Positions 39,614-48,813 of a stretch of 64,000 nt of DNA are shown here, piece after piece (position 1 is the first letter of the stretch; each line of letters opens with the position of its first letter). The notes beneath the pieces were generated by a model that was given only the letters and a program-made list of their open reading frames with translations, searched no databases and was not told where the DNA came from. Position numbers and translations under genes: made by a program. This stretch comes from Anaerolineaceae bacterium (GTDB lineage Bacteria; Chloroflexota; Anaerolineae; Anaerolineales; Anaerolineaceae): assembly GCA_020845515.1 (NCBI GenBank), contig JADLFQ010000076.1, positions 1 to 64,000 on the forward strand, in the 5' to 3' direction.

Positions 39614-40774
39614 TTATTCCCCTTCCAGCGCGGTTACGGCAATGCGCCTGCCCCCTCGCAGGAAGACGCGCGCGACACGCGGCAAAAGGGAGGTGGTCAC
39701 TTCGTAATTGATTGTGCCAGCCAGCCGCGCAACCTCTTCGGCGCGGATCGTCTGGCTGCCCTGCGCGCCCACCAGGACAACCTCATCCCCCAACTGCACG
39801 CCGGGAATGGCGGTGACATCCACCACGATCTGATCCATGCACACGCGCCCGATGATCGGGGCGCGCTGGCCACGCACCAGCACGCTGCCCTGGTTGGACA
39901 GGATGCGGTGGTAACCGTCGCCGTATCCGACCGGGATCAGTGCAACGCGGGTCGTGCGGGCAGTTATGAACGTATACCCATAACTGACGCCTGTACCGGC
40001 CGGAATATCGCGCACCCGGCTGACCAGACTCTTGAGCGTTAAGGACGGACGAATTTCAAAGACCGGGGGCCATTCGGCGGAGGGGGACATGCCGTAGATG
40101 GCAATGCCGGGGCGGATGGCGTTGAGATGGGTCTCCGGCAGCTTCATGGCGGCGGCGCTGTTGGCGGCATGTGCAATTGGGATGGTGATGCCAACTTCGC
40201 TGAGGGCGGCGCGCACATCGTTAAAGACAGCCAACTGGCGCAGGGTAATGGCTGGGTCGGCTGAGTCGGCGGTCGCAAAATGGGTGAAAAGTCCCTCGAT
40301 GTGAATGCCGGGCAACCGGTGCAGGGCGGTCATAAATTCGACGACTTCCTCCGGCATCAAGCCGTAACGGCTCATGCCGGTATCCACCTTGACATGCACC
40401 GGAACGACCGCGCCCGCAGCCGCAGCGGCGCCCGAGAGCGCCTGGGCAAAATCCAACGTCATCAGGCTGGGGGTCAGGTGCCAGCGCACAATGCGTTTCG
40501 CGCCCTCCGGCGGGGTGTAGCCCACCACGAGAATCGGGGCGTCAATGCCCGCTTTACGCAACTCGATGCCTTCGCCGGCGCGATGTACCGCCAGGCGCGA
40601 GGCGCCCGCTGTGAGCGCCGTCCGCGAGACCGCCGCCGCCCCGTGCCCGTAGGCGTTGGCTTTGACCACTGCAAAGACCTCCACGCGCGCCCCGACATGG
40701 CGCTTGTACGCCGCAATATTGTGGGCAATCGCGTCCAGATCAACTTCTGCCCAGGTTACCATTCCATCCAGCAT
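39614..40774 (-). CDS. alr: alanine racemase
   Basis: This 386-residue PLP enzyme interconverts L- and D-alanine for peptidoglycan. The PLP lysine is K38 in VVKANAYGHG. The catalytic tyrosine is Y265 in GVSYGYTF. GRVCMDQIVVDV (about 309-320) is the conserved C-terminal motif. VDTGMSRYG (about 130-138) and SNxxR-equivalent HAANSAAAM are also present. Full length and intact. Single-gene unit ahead of the liv cluster, which is on the same strand. Confidence 0.95.
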   Translation of the reverse strand: MLDGMVTWAEVDLDAIAHNIAAYKRHVGARVEVFAVVKANAYGHGAAAVSRTALTAGASRLAVHRAGEGIELRKAGIDAPILVVGYTPPEGAKRIVRWHLTPSLMTLDFAQALSGAAAAAGAVVPVHVKVDTGMSRYGLMPEEVVEFMTALHRLPGIHIEGLFTHFATADSADPAITLRQLAVFNDVRAALSEVGITIPIAHAANSAAAMKLPETHLNAIRPGIAIYGMSPSAEWPPVFEIRPSLTLKSLVSRVRDIPAGTGVSYGYTFITARTTRVALIPVGYGDGYHRILSNQGSVLVRGQRAPIIGRVCMDQIVVDVTAIPGVQLGDEVVLVGAQGSQTIRAEEVARLAGTINYEVTTSLLPRVARVFLRGGRRIAVTALEGE

Positions 40775-40871
40775 ACCAAGCTCCTTACCTGCCTAATTTT
40801 ACCCCGCTCTCAACGTGCCCGGGCGTGCACCGTACCCATCGCATGCCGGTAAGCTGTGAACCTCAACCCCC

Positions 40872-40909
40872 GGGTCTGTCCCAGCCCAGGCCTGGGCTGG
40901 GATAGACCC
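40872..40909. other. 38-bp near-perfect palindrome after livF
   Basis: GGGTCTGTCCCAGCCCAGG (40872-40890) pairs with the adjacent CCTGGGCTGGGATAGACCC (40891-40909) with one G-U pair. AGACCCCT (40904-40911) can instead pair with AGGGGTCT near 40928-40935, giving two alternative folds. It lies between the livF stop (40961) and alr and may end the liv transcript. Confidence 0.6.
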
Positions 40910-40960
40910 CTCCTGGATCCTTTCAGAAGGGGTCTGTGAAGAAGCTGTTGCCCGGAAGGG

Positions 40961-41680
40961 TTATCCTCCCAGATAAGCCTCTTTGACGCGCGGGTTCCCC
41001 AGCAGTTCAGCGCCCGTGCCCGTCAGAGTGAGGTTTCCGGTCTCAAGCACATAACCGCGCGAAGCAATGCGAAGCGCCATGTTGGCGTTTTGCTCGACCA
41101 GTAAAACGGTCGTCCCGGCCTGGTTGATTTCAGTCAGGATGTTGAATATTTCCCGCACAAGCACCGGCGAGAGCCCCATCGAAGGTTCATCAAGCAGCAT
41201 CACCTTGCTGCGGCTCAGCAAGGCGCGTGCCACAGCCAGCATTTGCTGTTCGCCGCCCGAGAGCGTGCCACCCAACTGGCCGCGCCGTTCCTTGAGGCGC
41301 GGAAAAATGCCAAAGATGCGCTCGTAATCCCGCTCGATCTCCGGTTTATCTTTCCGCTGCCAGGTTGCCAGCTTGAGATTTTCCTGAACTGTCAGATTGC
41401 CAAAGATGCCGCGCCCCTCTGGCACCTGGGCAATGCCCAAGGCAACAATCTTGTCGGAGACAACTTTGCGCAGGTCGGTATTACGGTAGGTGATCGAACC
41501 GCTGTAAGGCACCATTCCGGAGATCGCGCGCAGCGTGGATGATTTTCCGGCGCCGTTTGCGCCGATTAGGGTGACGATTTCGCCCTCATAGACCTCAAAA
41601 GAAATCCCCAGAACGGCTTTAATGTTGCCGTAGGACACCCGCAGATCGCGAATCGAGAGGAGCGGTGTGCTGTCGTTCAT
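40961..41680 (-). CDS. livF: branched-chain amino acid ABC ATPase LivF
   Basis: This 239-residue ATPase energises uptake of branched-chain or related amino acids. Walker A GANGAGKSS (about 38-46), signature LSGGEQQMLAVARAL, Walker B VMLLDEPSMGLSP and the LivF-type ending LVEQNANMALRIASRGYVLE are all present. ATG 41680 follows AAGGAGGCGAAGA and overlaps the livG stop (ATGA). Last gene of the minus-strand liv operon. Confidence 0.93.
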   Translation of the reverse strand: MNDSTPLLSIRDLRVSYGNIKAVLGISFEVYEGEIVTLIGANGAGKSSTLRAISGMVPYSGSITYRNTDLRKVVSDKIVALGIAQVPEGRGIFGNLTVQENLKLATWQRKDKPEIERDYERIFGIFPRLKERRGQLGGTLSGGEQQMLAVARALLSRSKVMLLDEPSMGLSPVLVREIFNILTEINQAGTTVLLVEQNANMALRIASRGYVLETGNLTLTGTGAELLGNPRVKEAYLGG

Positions 41681-42447
41681 TCTTCGCCTCCTTCTCCCAG
41701 ATAGGCTTCCAGCACTTTGGGGTTGCTGCGGATTTCTGCTGGCAGCCCCTGGGCAATCGTCGCACCAAAGTCCAGCACTTTGAGCCGTTCGCAGATGCCC
41801 ATCACCAGGCGCATCTGGTGCTCGATCAGGATGATGGTCAGCTTGAACTGGTCGCGTATCCAACGGATAAAGTCCATCAACTGTATGATCTCATTCGGGT
41901 TCATGCCAGCGGCAGGTTCATCCAGCAGCAAAATCTTTGGCTGGGTTGCCAGGGCGCGCACGATCTCAAGCCGCCGCTGAGAACCATAAGGCAGGTTGGC
42001 GGAACGTTCTTCTGCCAATCCGTCCAGCCGGAAGATTGAAAGCAGTTCCAGCGCCTGTTCGGAGATACGTTTTTCCTCCGCGCTGTAGCGGCCGGTGTGC
42101 AGCATGGCTTCCAGCGGACTGTAGTTCAGCCGGGAGTAATTGGCAATGCGTACATTATCCAAAACGCTGAGTTCTTTAAAAAGCCGGATGTTCTGAAATG
42201 TGCGGGCGATGCCAAGCGCGGTGATCTGGTTGGAGGTTTTCCCCACCAGTTCCACGTCGTTTATCAAGATGCTGCCCTTGGTGGCGCGGTATACCCCCGT
42301 GATCAAGTTGAAGACTGTCGTCTTGCCTGCACCGTTCGGCCCGATAATCCCGATCAATTCGCCAGATTCGAGCTCAAGGTTGAAGTCGGAGACGGCACAT
42401 AACCCCCCGAAGTAGTGTGTCATGTGATCAATCTGCAGCAGGGGCAT
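41677..42447 (-). CDS. livG: branched-chain amino acid ABC ATPase LivG
   Basis: This 256-residue ATPase has Walker [10 protein letters not shown], the LivG-type [20 protein letters not shown] stretch, Walker [14 protein letters not shown] and [22 protein letters not shown]. The signature is degenerate: NLPYGSQRR in place of LSGGQ, which is the normal LivG form. ATG 42447 follows AAGGAGGCCGCCA and overlaps the livM end by 20 bases. Confidence 0.93.
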   Translation of the reverse strand: MPLLQIDHMTHYFGGLCAVSDFNLELESGELIGIIGPNGAGKTTVFNLITGVYRATKGSILINDVELVGKTSNQITALGIARTFQNIRLFKELSVLDNVRIANYSRLNYSPLEAMLHTGRYSAEEKRISEQALELLSIFRLDGLAEERSANLPYGSQRRLEIVRALATQPKILLLDEPAAGMNPNEIIQLMDFIRWIRDQFKLTIILIEHQMRLVMGICERLKVLDFGATIAQGLPAEIRSNPKVLEAYLGEGGEE

Positions 42448-43510
42448 TGGCGGCCTCCTTTTTCTTGCGCCAGAGGTGCGTCGCAAGAAGTTGGTAGTGT
42501 GGGATGAACCAGCGAAACTCTCGCAAACCCATGATGCCGCGCGGGCGGAAGAGCATGAGGAGCACAAGTACGAGGGGCATCAGAACCATACGCCAGACAC
42601 CCAGGGGGCGCAGCACTTCGAGCAAGATGGTGAAGATTGTTGCCCCTAGAATGGAGCCTGTGATCGAACCGATACCGCCCAGATACACCATGATGAGGAT
42701 ATCGGTGGACTTGAGGATATCGAACACCTTGGGGCTGATGAACTGCAAGACATGGGCAAAGAGTGCGCCGGCAATGCCCGCGAAGAAGGAGGAGATGACA
42801 AACGCCAGCAGTTTGGCCTGGCGGGTGTTAACGCTCATCAAGTCGCTGGCGATCTCATCTTCACGGATTGACATCACACCGCGCCCAAAGTTGGAGTATA
42901 CGAAATTGCGAATTACCCAAACCGCCAGCGCAGTCCAGAAGAACGCCCAGGGCAGGGTGGTGAGCTTTTCAATTCCGGGGATGCCGCGGGGTCCGCCGAT
43001 AGCCTCGATGTTCTCGATGATTGATTTAACGATCATGTTGAACGCCAGAGTGACAATGGCAAGGTAGTCGCCGCGGGTTTTAAAGGAGGGAATGGCTACC
43101 AGAAGACCAACAAGCCCTGCCGCGACCCCGGCAGCAAGCACAACCAGCGGGAAAAGCCAGGGGTTGAGTGAGGTTGGGATGAATATGGTGGTCAGCACCG
43201 CAGAGGTATATGCGCCCACCGCCATAAACCCGGCATGTCCCACCGAAAACTCGCCCATATAGCCGTTGATCAGGTTGAGGCTGGTGGTCAGGATGATATT
43301 GATGCCGATATACATGAGGATGAGCTGAATATACGGGTTGACGAGGTTGAACTGCGGGATGAGGATGGAGAGGATAAACCCCGCCACCGTTAAAACCGGC
43401 AGAAGCCAGCGGTTGGAGGCAAACCGATCCCAATACTGTTTCCAAACTCCGAGCTTTTGCCCCTTGCCGGGTTGTTGTATATTCTTTTGAGGCGTCTTTT
43501 GGGCATCCAT
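42428..43510 (-). CDS. livM: branched-chain amino acid ABC permease LivM
   Basis: This 360-residue permease has about eight to nine helices and the LivM motif block LNLINGYMGEFSVGHAGFMAVGAYTSAVLT. Later segments include GDYLAIVTLAFNMIVKSIIENIEAIGGPRGIPGI and VYLGGIGSITGSILGA. A cytoplasmic N-terminus of about 30 residues precedes the first helix. It starts 2 bases after livH ends and overlaps livG, so translation of the operon is tightly coupled. Confidence 0.93.
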   Translation of the reverse strand: MDAQKTPQKNIQQPGKGQKLGVWKQYWDRFASNRWLLPVLTVAGFILSILIPQFNLVNPYIQLILMYIGINIILTTSLNLINGYMGEFSVGHAGFMAVGAYTSAVLTTIFIPTSLNPWLFPLVVLAAGVAAGLVGLLVAIPSFKTRGDYLAIVTLAFNMIVKSIIENIEAIGGPRGIPGIEKLTTLPWAFFWTALAVWVIRNFVYSNFGRGVMSIREDEIASDLMSVNTRQAKLLAFVISSFFAGIAGALFAHVLQFISPKVFDILKSTDILIMVYLGGIGSITGSILGATIFTILLEVLRPLGVWRMVLMPLVLVLLMLFRPRGIMGLREFRWFIPHYQLLATHLWRKKKEAANAPAAD

Positions 43511-43512
43511 GA

Positions 43513-44388
43513 TTACACCTTTTGCGGCCTGGGTTTGCCCAGGATGCCATAAGGCCGGAAGATGAGGAGAACAAGCAGCAGACTGAAGGCGACGAAATCG
43601 CGGTAGGTGGAGGGCATAAAAGCCGCCACCAGGATCTCCACGCCGCCGAGGATAAAGCCTCCGATCATCGCGCCGCGAATATTACCGATACCGCCAACCA
43701 CCGCGGAGATGAAAGCCTTCCAGCCAACCATGATGCCCATATAAGGATCAATAACCGGGAAAGCGAGGCTGTACATTGTCCCGGCTGCAGCGCCCAGGCT
43801 TGTTCCAAGTGCAAACGTAATCGAAATGATTAAATTCAGCGGCACGCCCATTAAAGGGACGATGGTCTTGTCCCACGAGATTGCCCGCATGGCCATCCCC
43901 ACCATCGTGTGGCGGACGATTTGATCCAGCAAGATCATCAGTCCGATGGAGAGCAGAATGATGATGATCTGCAGAGAGGAGATCGAAACCCCCGCAATCA
44001 CCCAGGTTTTGTTGGCGATTAATTCGGGGACGTGTTGCGGATAAGGGCTGAAGACGAGCGTGAAGTTTTCCAGAAATAAGCCCACACCCAGGGCCGTGAT
44101 GACAGCCGAGACGCGCGGCGCATGGCGCAGGGGCTTGTACGCCAATCGTTCAATCACCACGCCTAACAAAGCCACACCGATCATGGATATCAGCAGGGTG
44201 GGGACAAAGGGGAGCTTCAAAAACGTTGCAGCAATAAAACACAAAAATGCGCCCACCATAAAAAGATCGCCATGGGCAAAGTTGATCATCGTCAAAATAC
44301 CGTACACCATCGTGTATCCCAGGGCGATCAGCGCATAAATGCTGCCCAATTGCATTGCGTTTAACAACTGTTGGAAGAGGTATGTCAT
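43513..44388 (-). CDS. livH: branched-chain amino acid ABC permease LivH
   Basis: This 291-residue permease has about eight helices and the family start FQQLLNAMQLGSIYALIALGYTMVYGILTMINFAHGD. Later GWKAFISAVVGGIGNIRGAMIGGFILG carries the permease contact loop. I chose ATG 44388 over the longer frame because AAAGGTTG precedes it and the family begins there. A strong hairpin lies between it and livK. Confidence 0.93.
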   Translation of the reverse strand: MTYLFQQLLNAMQLGSIYALIALGYTMVYGILTMINFAHGDLFMVGAFLCFIAATFLKLPFVPTLLISMIGVALLGVVIERLAYKPLRHAPRVSAVITALGVGLFLENFTLVFSPYPQHVPELIANKTWVIAGVSISSLQIIIILLSIGLMILLDQIVRHTMVGMAMRAISWDKTIVPLMGVPLNLIISITFALGTSLGAAAGTMYSLAFPVIDPYMGIMVGWKAFISAVVGGIGNIRGAMIGGFILGGVEILVAAFMPSTYRDFVAFSLLLVLLIFRPYGILGKPRPQKV

Positions 44389-44412
44389 GGGGCAACCTTT
44401 ATTGTAAAGAAA

Positions 44413-44444
44413 CCTCACCTGCCAGGATTTTCTGGCAGGTGAGG
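44413..44444 (-). terminator. 13-bp intercistronic hairpin between livK and livH
   Basis: CCTCACCTGCCAG (44413-44425) pairs perfectly with CTGGCAGGTGAGG (44432-44444). In the minus direction it is followed by TTTCTTTACAAT, a weak T-rich tail. It is likely a partial terminator or RNA-stabilising hairpin that yields more livK than livHMGF message, as is common for periplasmic-type binding proteins. Confidence 0.65.
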
Positions 44445-44459
44445 CAGAAAAACTAATGG

Positions 44460-45626
44460 TTACGGTTGGGCGTTGGCAAACCAGACAAATTTACCGTCTT
44501 TAACTTGCAGGATGACGGCGCTCTTGATCGGGTCACCGGAGCCTTCCTGGAACTGCATTGTTCCAGTAACACCCTCAAACTTGGGGATGACGGCAAGCGC
44601 GTCGCGTACCGCCTGACGGTCAATTTTGCCGGCGGATTGGATAGCCTGGTAGAACAAACCAAAGGCATCATAGGTCAGAGCAGCCACATCATCGGGCACC
44701 TGCCCATATTTGGCTTTATAGGCGTCAATGAATTTGGTGGCCTGTGGGGTGGCGGCGTCGGGTGCGTAATGGGTGCTGAAGTAGTAACCCTCACAATCAT
44801 TGCCGCACAGCGTAATTAATTCGGCGCTGCCCCAAGAATCGCTCCCCAGGAAAGGCACCGTAATACCCAGGCGATGCGCCTGCTGAATTTGCAGCGGCAC
44901 CTCACTGTAATAATTCGGCAGGAAGATTACCTCGGGCCCGGCTTCCTTGATCTTGGTCATTTGGGCGGAGAAATCTTTATCGCCGGTGGTGTAGGTCTCA
45001 AAAGCGACCACTGTACCGCCGTTCTCTTCGTAGGTTTGTTTAAAGAACTCGGCAATACCCTTGTTGTAATCCGAAGCCACGTCGTATAGCACAGCAGCCT
45101 TGGTGGTCTTTAGGTTATCCAGCGCAAACTTGGCGACAACGCGCCCCTGGAAAGGATCAATAAAGCACGCCCGAAAGACATATTTCTTTGGGGCATCAGT
45201 CTTGGCGTCTACAGTGGTTTTCGGGTTGGTGGACCACGGGCTGATCAGAACCACTTTGGAGCTTTCAGCAATTTCCGAAGCCGGAATGGCGTAGCGGCTG
45301 GCGTTGGGGCCGATGATGGCGACCACATTTTGCTGGGTGATCAGCTTTTGAGCAGCCGAAGCGGACTGGTCGGCTTTGCCGGCGTTGTCTTCGATAAAGA
45401 GTTCGACCTTATATTTTTTTCCTCCAACATCCAAACCACCGGCATCGTTGATTTCCTGAACGGACATTTCGGCGGCATTTTTACAGGAAGCACCGACCGC
45501 AGGAATATCGCCGGTCAATTCCGCCACAACGCCAACCTTGATCGTATCGGATGCCCCGCCGCCGCAAGCCGCAGCCAGCATACTAAGCAGGAGCATGAGA
45601 GTGAAAAGCCAAACAGTTTTTTTCAT
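44460..45626 (-). CDS. livK: branched-chain amino acid-binding lipoprotein LivK
   Basis: This 388-residue type I solute-binding protein has a lipoprotein signal (MKKTVWLFTLMLLLSMLAAAC, Cys at 21). The Leu/Ile/Val-binding fold has IKVGVVAELTGDIPAVGASC, a GPNASRYAIPASEIAE ligand loop and ALTYDAFGLFYQAIQSAG. ATG 45626 follows AAAAGGAGAAACGAAAAG; the frame is open for 30 more codons without support. First gene of livKHMGF. Confidence 0.92.
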   Translation of the reverse strand: MKKTVWLFTLMLLLSMLAAACGGGASDTIKVGVVAELTGDIPAVGASCKNAAEMSVQEINDAGGLDVGGKKYKVELFIEDNAGKADQSASAAQKLITQQNVVAIIGPNASRYAIPASEIAESSKVVLISPWSTNPKTTVDAKTDAPKKYVFRACFIDPFQGRVVAKFALDNLKTTKAAVLYDVASDYNKGIAEFFKQTYEENGGTVVAFETYTTGDKDFSAQMTKIKEAGPEVIFLPNYYSEVPLQIQQAHRLGITVPFLGSDSWGSAELITLCGNDCEGYYFSTHYAPDAATPQATKFIDAYKAKYGQVPDDVAALTYDAFGLFYQAIQSAGKIDRQAVRDALAVIPKFEGVTGTMQFQEGSGDPIKSAVILQVKDGKFVWFANAQP

Positions 45627-46173
45627 CTTTTCGTTTCTCCTTTTGAATTTGACAATTGTTTGAGACAATGGTTCGCTTGTGAAACTCGTAGATGGCACCC
45701 CTTCCTGAATATCCACCTCCTTTTATGTTTTACAGGACGCCCCCCGGAAAATACCAAAAACTTAAACCAGGAACAGAGGAGTTAAAGGTTGTTTAACTTT
45801 ATGAGATTTAAGAGAAAAAGGGAAACACAAACAGGCACATGACAGCCGCACACCGCAGGCGTCTGGATGGACAGAGAATTTTACCCCGTAAGCGTATTGC
45901 ATGATCCCTCGGTTCAGCCTGTTGCAAAGGCAGTCCATCTGTCACTAAGGGCAGGTCAGATCAAATACGTAATGTTCTCTGAGATGAATTATCTTTAAAA
46001 TAAATTGCCGGAAACTGTTTGAAAATTGAGCGCTTGTTTAAGATAGTAACACTTTTTCAAGCCAATTCAATGCCAATCTTCTTGAATTTGTGTAACATTT
46101 GTCATAAGTAAAGGGGTGTCTGCCTTTCGGGTACACCGAAAGGCAGTAAAAGGAGACAAACAGCCGGTATGGA
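45627..46173. other. 547-bp intergenic region upstream of livK
   Basis: This gap should hold the livK promoter. I see GTTAAA-N5-TTTAAC (45781-45797), a candidate operator, and a hairpin at 46120-46146 next to the CBS gene end. The rest is A+T-rich with no readable gene. Confidence 0.45.
46120..46146. other. 11-bp hairpin after the CBS/ACT gene
   Basis: CTGCCTTTCGG (46120-46130) pairs perfectly with CCGAAAGGCAG (46136-46146) around GTACA. It lies 27 bases beyond the CBS gene stop and may act as a terminator, though only a short C/T-rich tail follows. Confidence 0.5.
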
Positions 46174-46827
46174 TCAGGCAGCTTTCACTTCACGAATATC
46201 CACGATGCTCAAGACGATGGGTTCGAGCGCTTTTCTGAGGGTTTCGAGGGAGGTGTTGCCTACTTTGACGGTTACCAGGCCGGTGGTGGGGTCTTCTCCC
46301 AGGCAGTTGCCCAAAGAGATGATATTACCCCCCAGGTCGCGAATTACACTGGTTAACTCCATCAGCTTGCCGGGGATATCCGGCACAAGCACGGCAACAC
46401 GAACACCCGGCTTGCGCGCGCCGAACAGTTCCAGAAAGACGTTGAACAGATTGGTCTCGGTAATGATGCCGACCAGTTTCTCGCCGCGCATGACCGGCAA
46501 GCTGCCAATTTTTTTATCTGCCATGATGCGCGCGGCTTCTTCAATGGTACAGTCATCATCAATGGAGATGACATCTTTGGTCATGACACGCTGAATGGTA
46601 ATTTTACTGAGCAGGTAATTGATTTCAAAGACACTGAGGCTGGTGGCCTCCGAGGGGGAGGCATTCAAAATGTCTTTTTCGGACACGATGCCTAAAAGTT
46701 TGCCGCGTTCATCTACAACCGGAAACCGGCGGATCTTTTCCCGGTGCATTTGCGCCAACGCTTCCTGAATCGGAGTATCCGGCGAGATGGTGATGACGGG
46801 CTTGGTCATACGGTCTCTCACGAGCAT
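46174..46827 (-). CDS. AcuB-like CBS-pair and ACT domain protein
   Basis: This 217-residue cytoplasmic sensor has two CBS motifs (residues about 5-60, VRDRMTKPVITISPDTPIQEAL to RRFPVVDERGKLLGIVSEKDIL; and about 78-135, VMTKDVISIDDDCTIEEAARI to GSLPVMRGEKLVGIITETNL). An ACT domain follows (about 142-210, VRVAVLVPDIPGKLMELTSVI). This is the AcuB plan. CBS pairs bind adenine nucleotides and ACT domains bind amino acids. Its position upstream of livKHMGF suggests it senses an amino acid linked to that transporter. Confidence 0.85.
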   Translation of the reverse strand: MLVRDRMTKPVITISPDTPIQEALAQMHREKIRRFPVVDERGKLLGIVSEKDILNASPSEATSLSVFEINYLLSKITIQRVMTKDVISIDDDCTIEEAARIMADKKIGSLPVMRGEKLVGIITETNLFNVFLELFGARKPGVRVAVLVPDIPGKLMELTSVIRDLGGNIISLGNCLGEDPTTGLVTVKVGNTSLETLRKALEPIVLSIVDIREVKAA

Positions 46828-46965
46828 GGTGGTATTCTCCTTTTGTACATGGATTCATGACGGTACCTCTATTTTACCTCAGTTGCTCTAAAAGGCGTAC
46901 AAAAATTCATCAGGAGAGCACGGTTTTCACAAACTCGGGAATAGAAAAACCACCACCCCCTTTGT

Positions 46966-46984
46966 CCCCCGCCTGAGGCGGGGG
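46966..46984. repeat. GC-rich palindromic element
   Basis: CCCCCGCC (46966-46973) and GGCGGGGG (46977-46984) flank TGA. It is the same style as the palindromes at 21673 and inside the phage-like genes. Confidence 0.5.
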
Positions 46985-47001
46985 AGATGTTTTAATGGGT
47001 G

Positions 47002-47029
47002 TTTTTTCGCTGCGAAAGCAGCGAAAAAA
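47002..47029. other. 11-bp hairpin in the gap before the SDR remnant
   Basis: TTTTTTCGCTG (47002-47012) pairs with CAGCGAAAAAA (47019-47029). The arms have T 5' and A 3' on both strands, so it lacks a U-tail and is not a standard terminator. Confidence 0.5.
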
Positions 47030-47064
47030 GTAAAAACCGGGTGATTATGCGTTTATTCCTGTTC

Positions 47065-47437
47065 AGGTGTTATAGGGAGCCAGTTCCCCGGCGGTGGCTT
47101 GGGCGAAGCCGATGATGGCAAACTTGCTGGCCATTATGTGGCCAGTAAGGACGTGTTGCTTTGTTTTCCCGCCATACCGGCAGTATTGATAATCTTACCG
47201 TGCAGCCCACTTTTCTTATCTGGTTCCTGTTATATAAGCTGGCCTGCTGCCTGGGTGCATAAAAAAATTCCTTTGGCATTGATATCCATATTGAAATCCC
47301 CATCTGCTTCGCTTAAGTTCAGTAAATGTTTTATCGAGCTGACGCCCGCGTTGTTACACCAGATGTCGGTCTGTTTTTCCGGGGCGGCAATCTGTCCCAC
47401 TGCCGGTTACAACTGCGACCTTGTTTTCTAATCGCAT
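47065..47437 (-). pseudogene. short-chain dehydrogenase/reductase remnant
   Basis: Behind a GAGGACGCTATT ribosome site, ATG 47437 opens MRLENKVAVVTGSG, the SDR cofactor-binding start. About 60 residues are then missing, and the frame shifts into WCNNAGVSSIKHLLNLSEAD, MDINAKGIFLCTQAA, a stop, then KIINTAGMAGKQ, YMASKFAIIGFAQATAGELAP and another stop. The NNAG, serine and YxxxK active-site blocks are readable but in different frames. It was an NAD(P)-dependent SDR, now dead. It lies at the edge of the A+T-rich catabolic island. Confidence 0.75.
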
Positions 47438-47451
47438 AATAGCGTCCTCTT

Positions 47452-48813
47452 TTATTGATGAAAATTTACTCTCTTCCAAAAATCATGAGCCAGTTTTCTG
47501 TAGTAACTCAGGATGTTTTCTTCGTCAATCAGGGTATGCCGATGGTTTTTAACAATGAAACGTCCATCAACCATAACAAACGAGACATCTGTACCATGGG
47601 CATTGTAAACGATTGTGGAGGAGATATTTTCCATGGGTTGCAAGTGGGGCTGCGCGGTATCAATTAGAATTAGATCGGCGAGTTTTCCAGGTTCGAGTGA
47701 CCCTATTTCACTATCTCGGCCAATGGCCCGTGCAGCATCAATGGTGGCGAGCCGAAGTGCTTGTAATGCCGGCATAGTCGTAGTCAATTTGCTTGGTAAC
47801 TTGTGAATTACAGAAGTGTAACGAATTACTTCAAGCATATCCGCAGGGGTGGAATCTGTGCCCAATGCTACTTTGGCCCCTCGATTTATCAAGAGAGGTA
47901 TGGGGGCTATGACAGGTCCCCCTTTGGCATTTGAAATTGGGCAATGCCCAATCACAGCTTGGGATTTCGCGAGCAGATCAACATCTCTTTCTTCTAGCAC
48001 TGTGCAGTGAGCTGCTATAAGGTTGATATCTAATAAGCCAATCTGGTCAAGATATTCGACCGATGTGCATGAGCGATGTTCCATTGAGAATCTTTGTTCC
48101 ATCGCGCTTTGCGCCAGGTGGATATGCGCTCCTAAACCCTCGCTGTGAGCAATTCTGGAGGCTTCTTTTAGAGTAATGTCACTGACTGTATCAGGTGTAT
48201 TAATTCCTATTCGCCATTTAATGAGAGCGTCTTTCCGTGCTATGGAATTCTTAGCCAGCTGTAGATTTTCGTCGAGTTCGCGAAGGCCAAAATCGGGATT
48301 AAGGGTTTCAATCCATCCAGTTTTTGGGTTTCTTTTGGGAGGATGAGCAAGATCGAAATCCTGAGCCATCAGGCTTAATTCTGCCCGGACGCCAAGTTTG
48401 TTTACTACGGATTCTGTAATCTGACCATGGTGATATTGGTCAATCAGAGTAGTGGCTCCTTGTTTTATTGCTTCAAGACCGCCAACCAGGCAGGCATAAT
48501 AGACTTCCTCGCTGCTTAGATTTGCCTCTGCAGGATAGAGAACTTCGAAAAGAATATCTTTGAAATCAACATCCTCGACAAACCCCTTGGTAATATTCAA
48601 GGTCATATGGATATGAGCATCAATCAACCCTGGCAATGCCAGCATTCCTGCGGCATGGATCGTCTCAAGAGGTTCTTTAAGGGATAGTGTTGGAATATCT
48701 TTACGTGGACCTACATAGACAATGTGCTTGCCGTCAACAAGAATCGCGCCGTCTTTGTAATACTTTCCATCTTCCGTCATAGGGAGAATAGAACAACCGT
48801 CAATAAGTATCAT
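47452..48813 (-). CDS. amidohydrolase (SsnA/Atz/cytosine-deaminase-like)
   Basis: This 453-residue metal-dependent amidohydrolase has the metal site H67-x-H69 in GLIDAHIHM, a third His in GAHIHLAQS (about 235), a fourth in IAAHCTVL (about 268) and the Asp in ALGTDSTPADM (about 317). That pattern belongs to the TRZ/ATZ, guanine deaminase and SsnA subgroup, which hydrolyses amide or amidine bonds in N-heterocycles. It overlaps the formamidase gene by ATGA and is the last gene of the ECF operon. Substrate unknown; a ring amine or cyclic amide is likely. Confidence 0.85.
   Translation of the reverse strand: MILIDGCSILPMTEDGKYYKDGAILVDGKHIVYVGPRKDIPTLSLKEPLETIHAAGMLALPGLIDAHIHMTLNITKGFVEDVDFKDILFEVLYPAEANLSSEEVYYACLVGGLEAIKQGATTLIDQYHHGQITESVVNKLGVRAELSLMAQDFDLAHPPKRNPKTGWIETLNPDFGLRELDENLQLAKNSIARKDALIKWRIGINTPDTVSDITLKEASRIAHSEGLGAHIHLAQSAMEQRFSMEHRSCTSVEYLDQIGLLDINLIAAHCTVLEERDVDLLAKSQAVIGHCPISNAKGGPVIAPIPLLINRGAKVALGTDSTPADMLEVIRYTSVIHKLPSKLTTTMPALQALRLATIDAARAIGRDSEIGSLEPGKLADLILIDTAQPHLQPMENISSTIVYNAHGTDVSFVMVDGRFIVKNHRHTLIDEENILSYYRKLAHDFWKRVNFHQ

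Noticed and set aside
41681..41863. N-terminal extension of LivF
   Set aside because: The extra codons lie wholly inside livG and the true start has a perfect AAGGAGG site.
47002..47029. Rho-independent terminator at the T/A-armed hairpin
   Set aside because: The T-run is in the 5' arm on both strands, so no U-tail would follow the stem.
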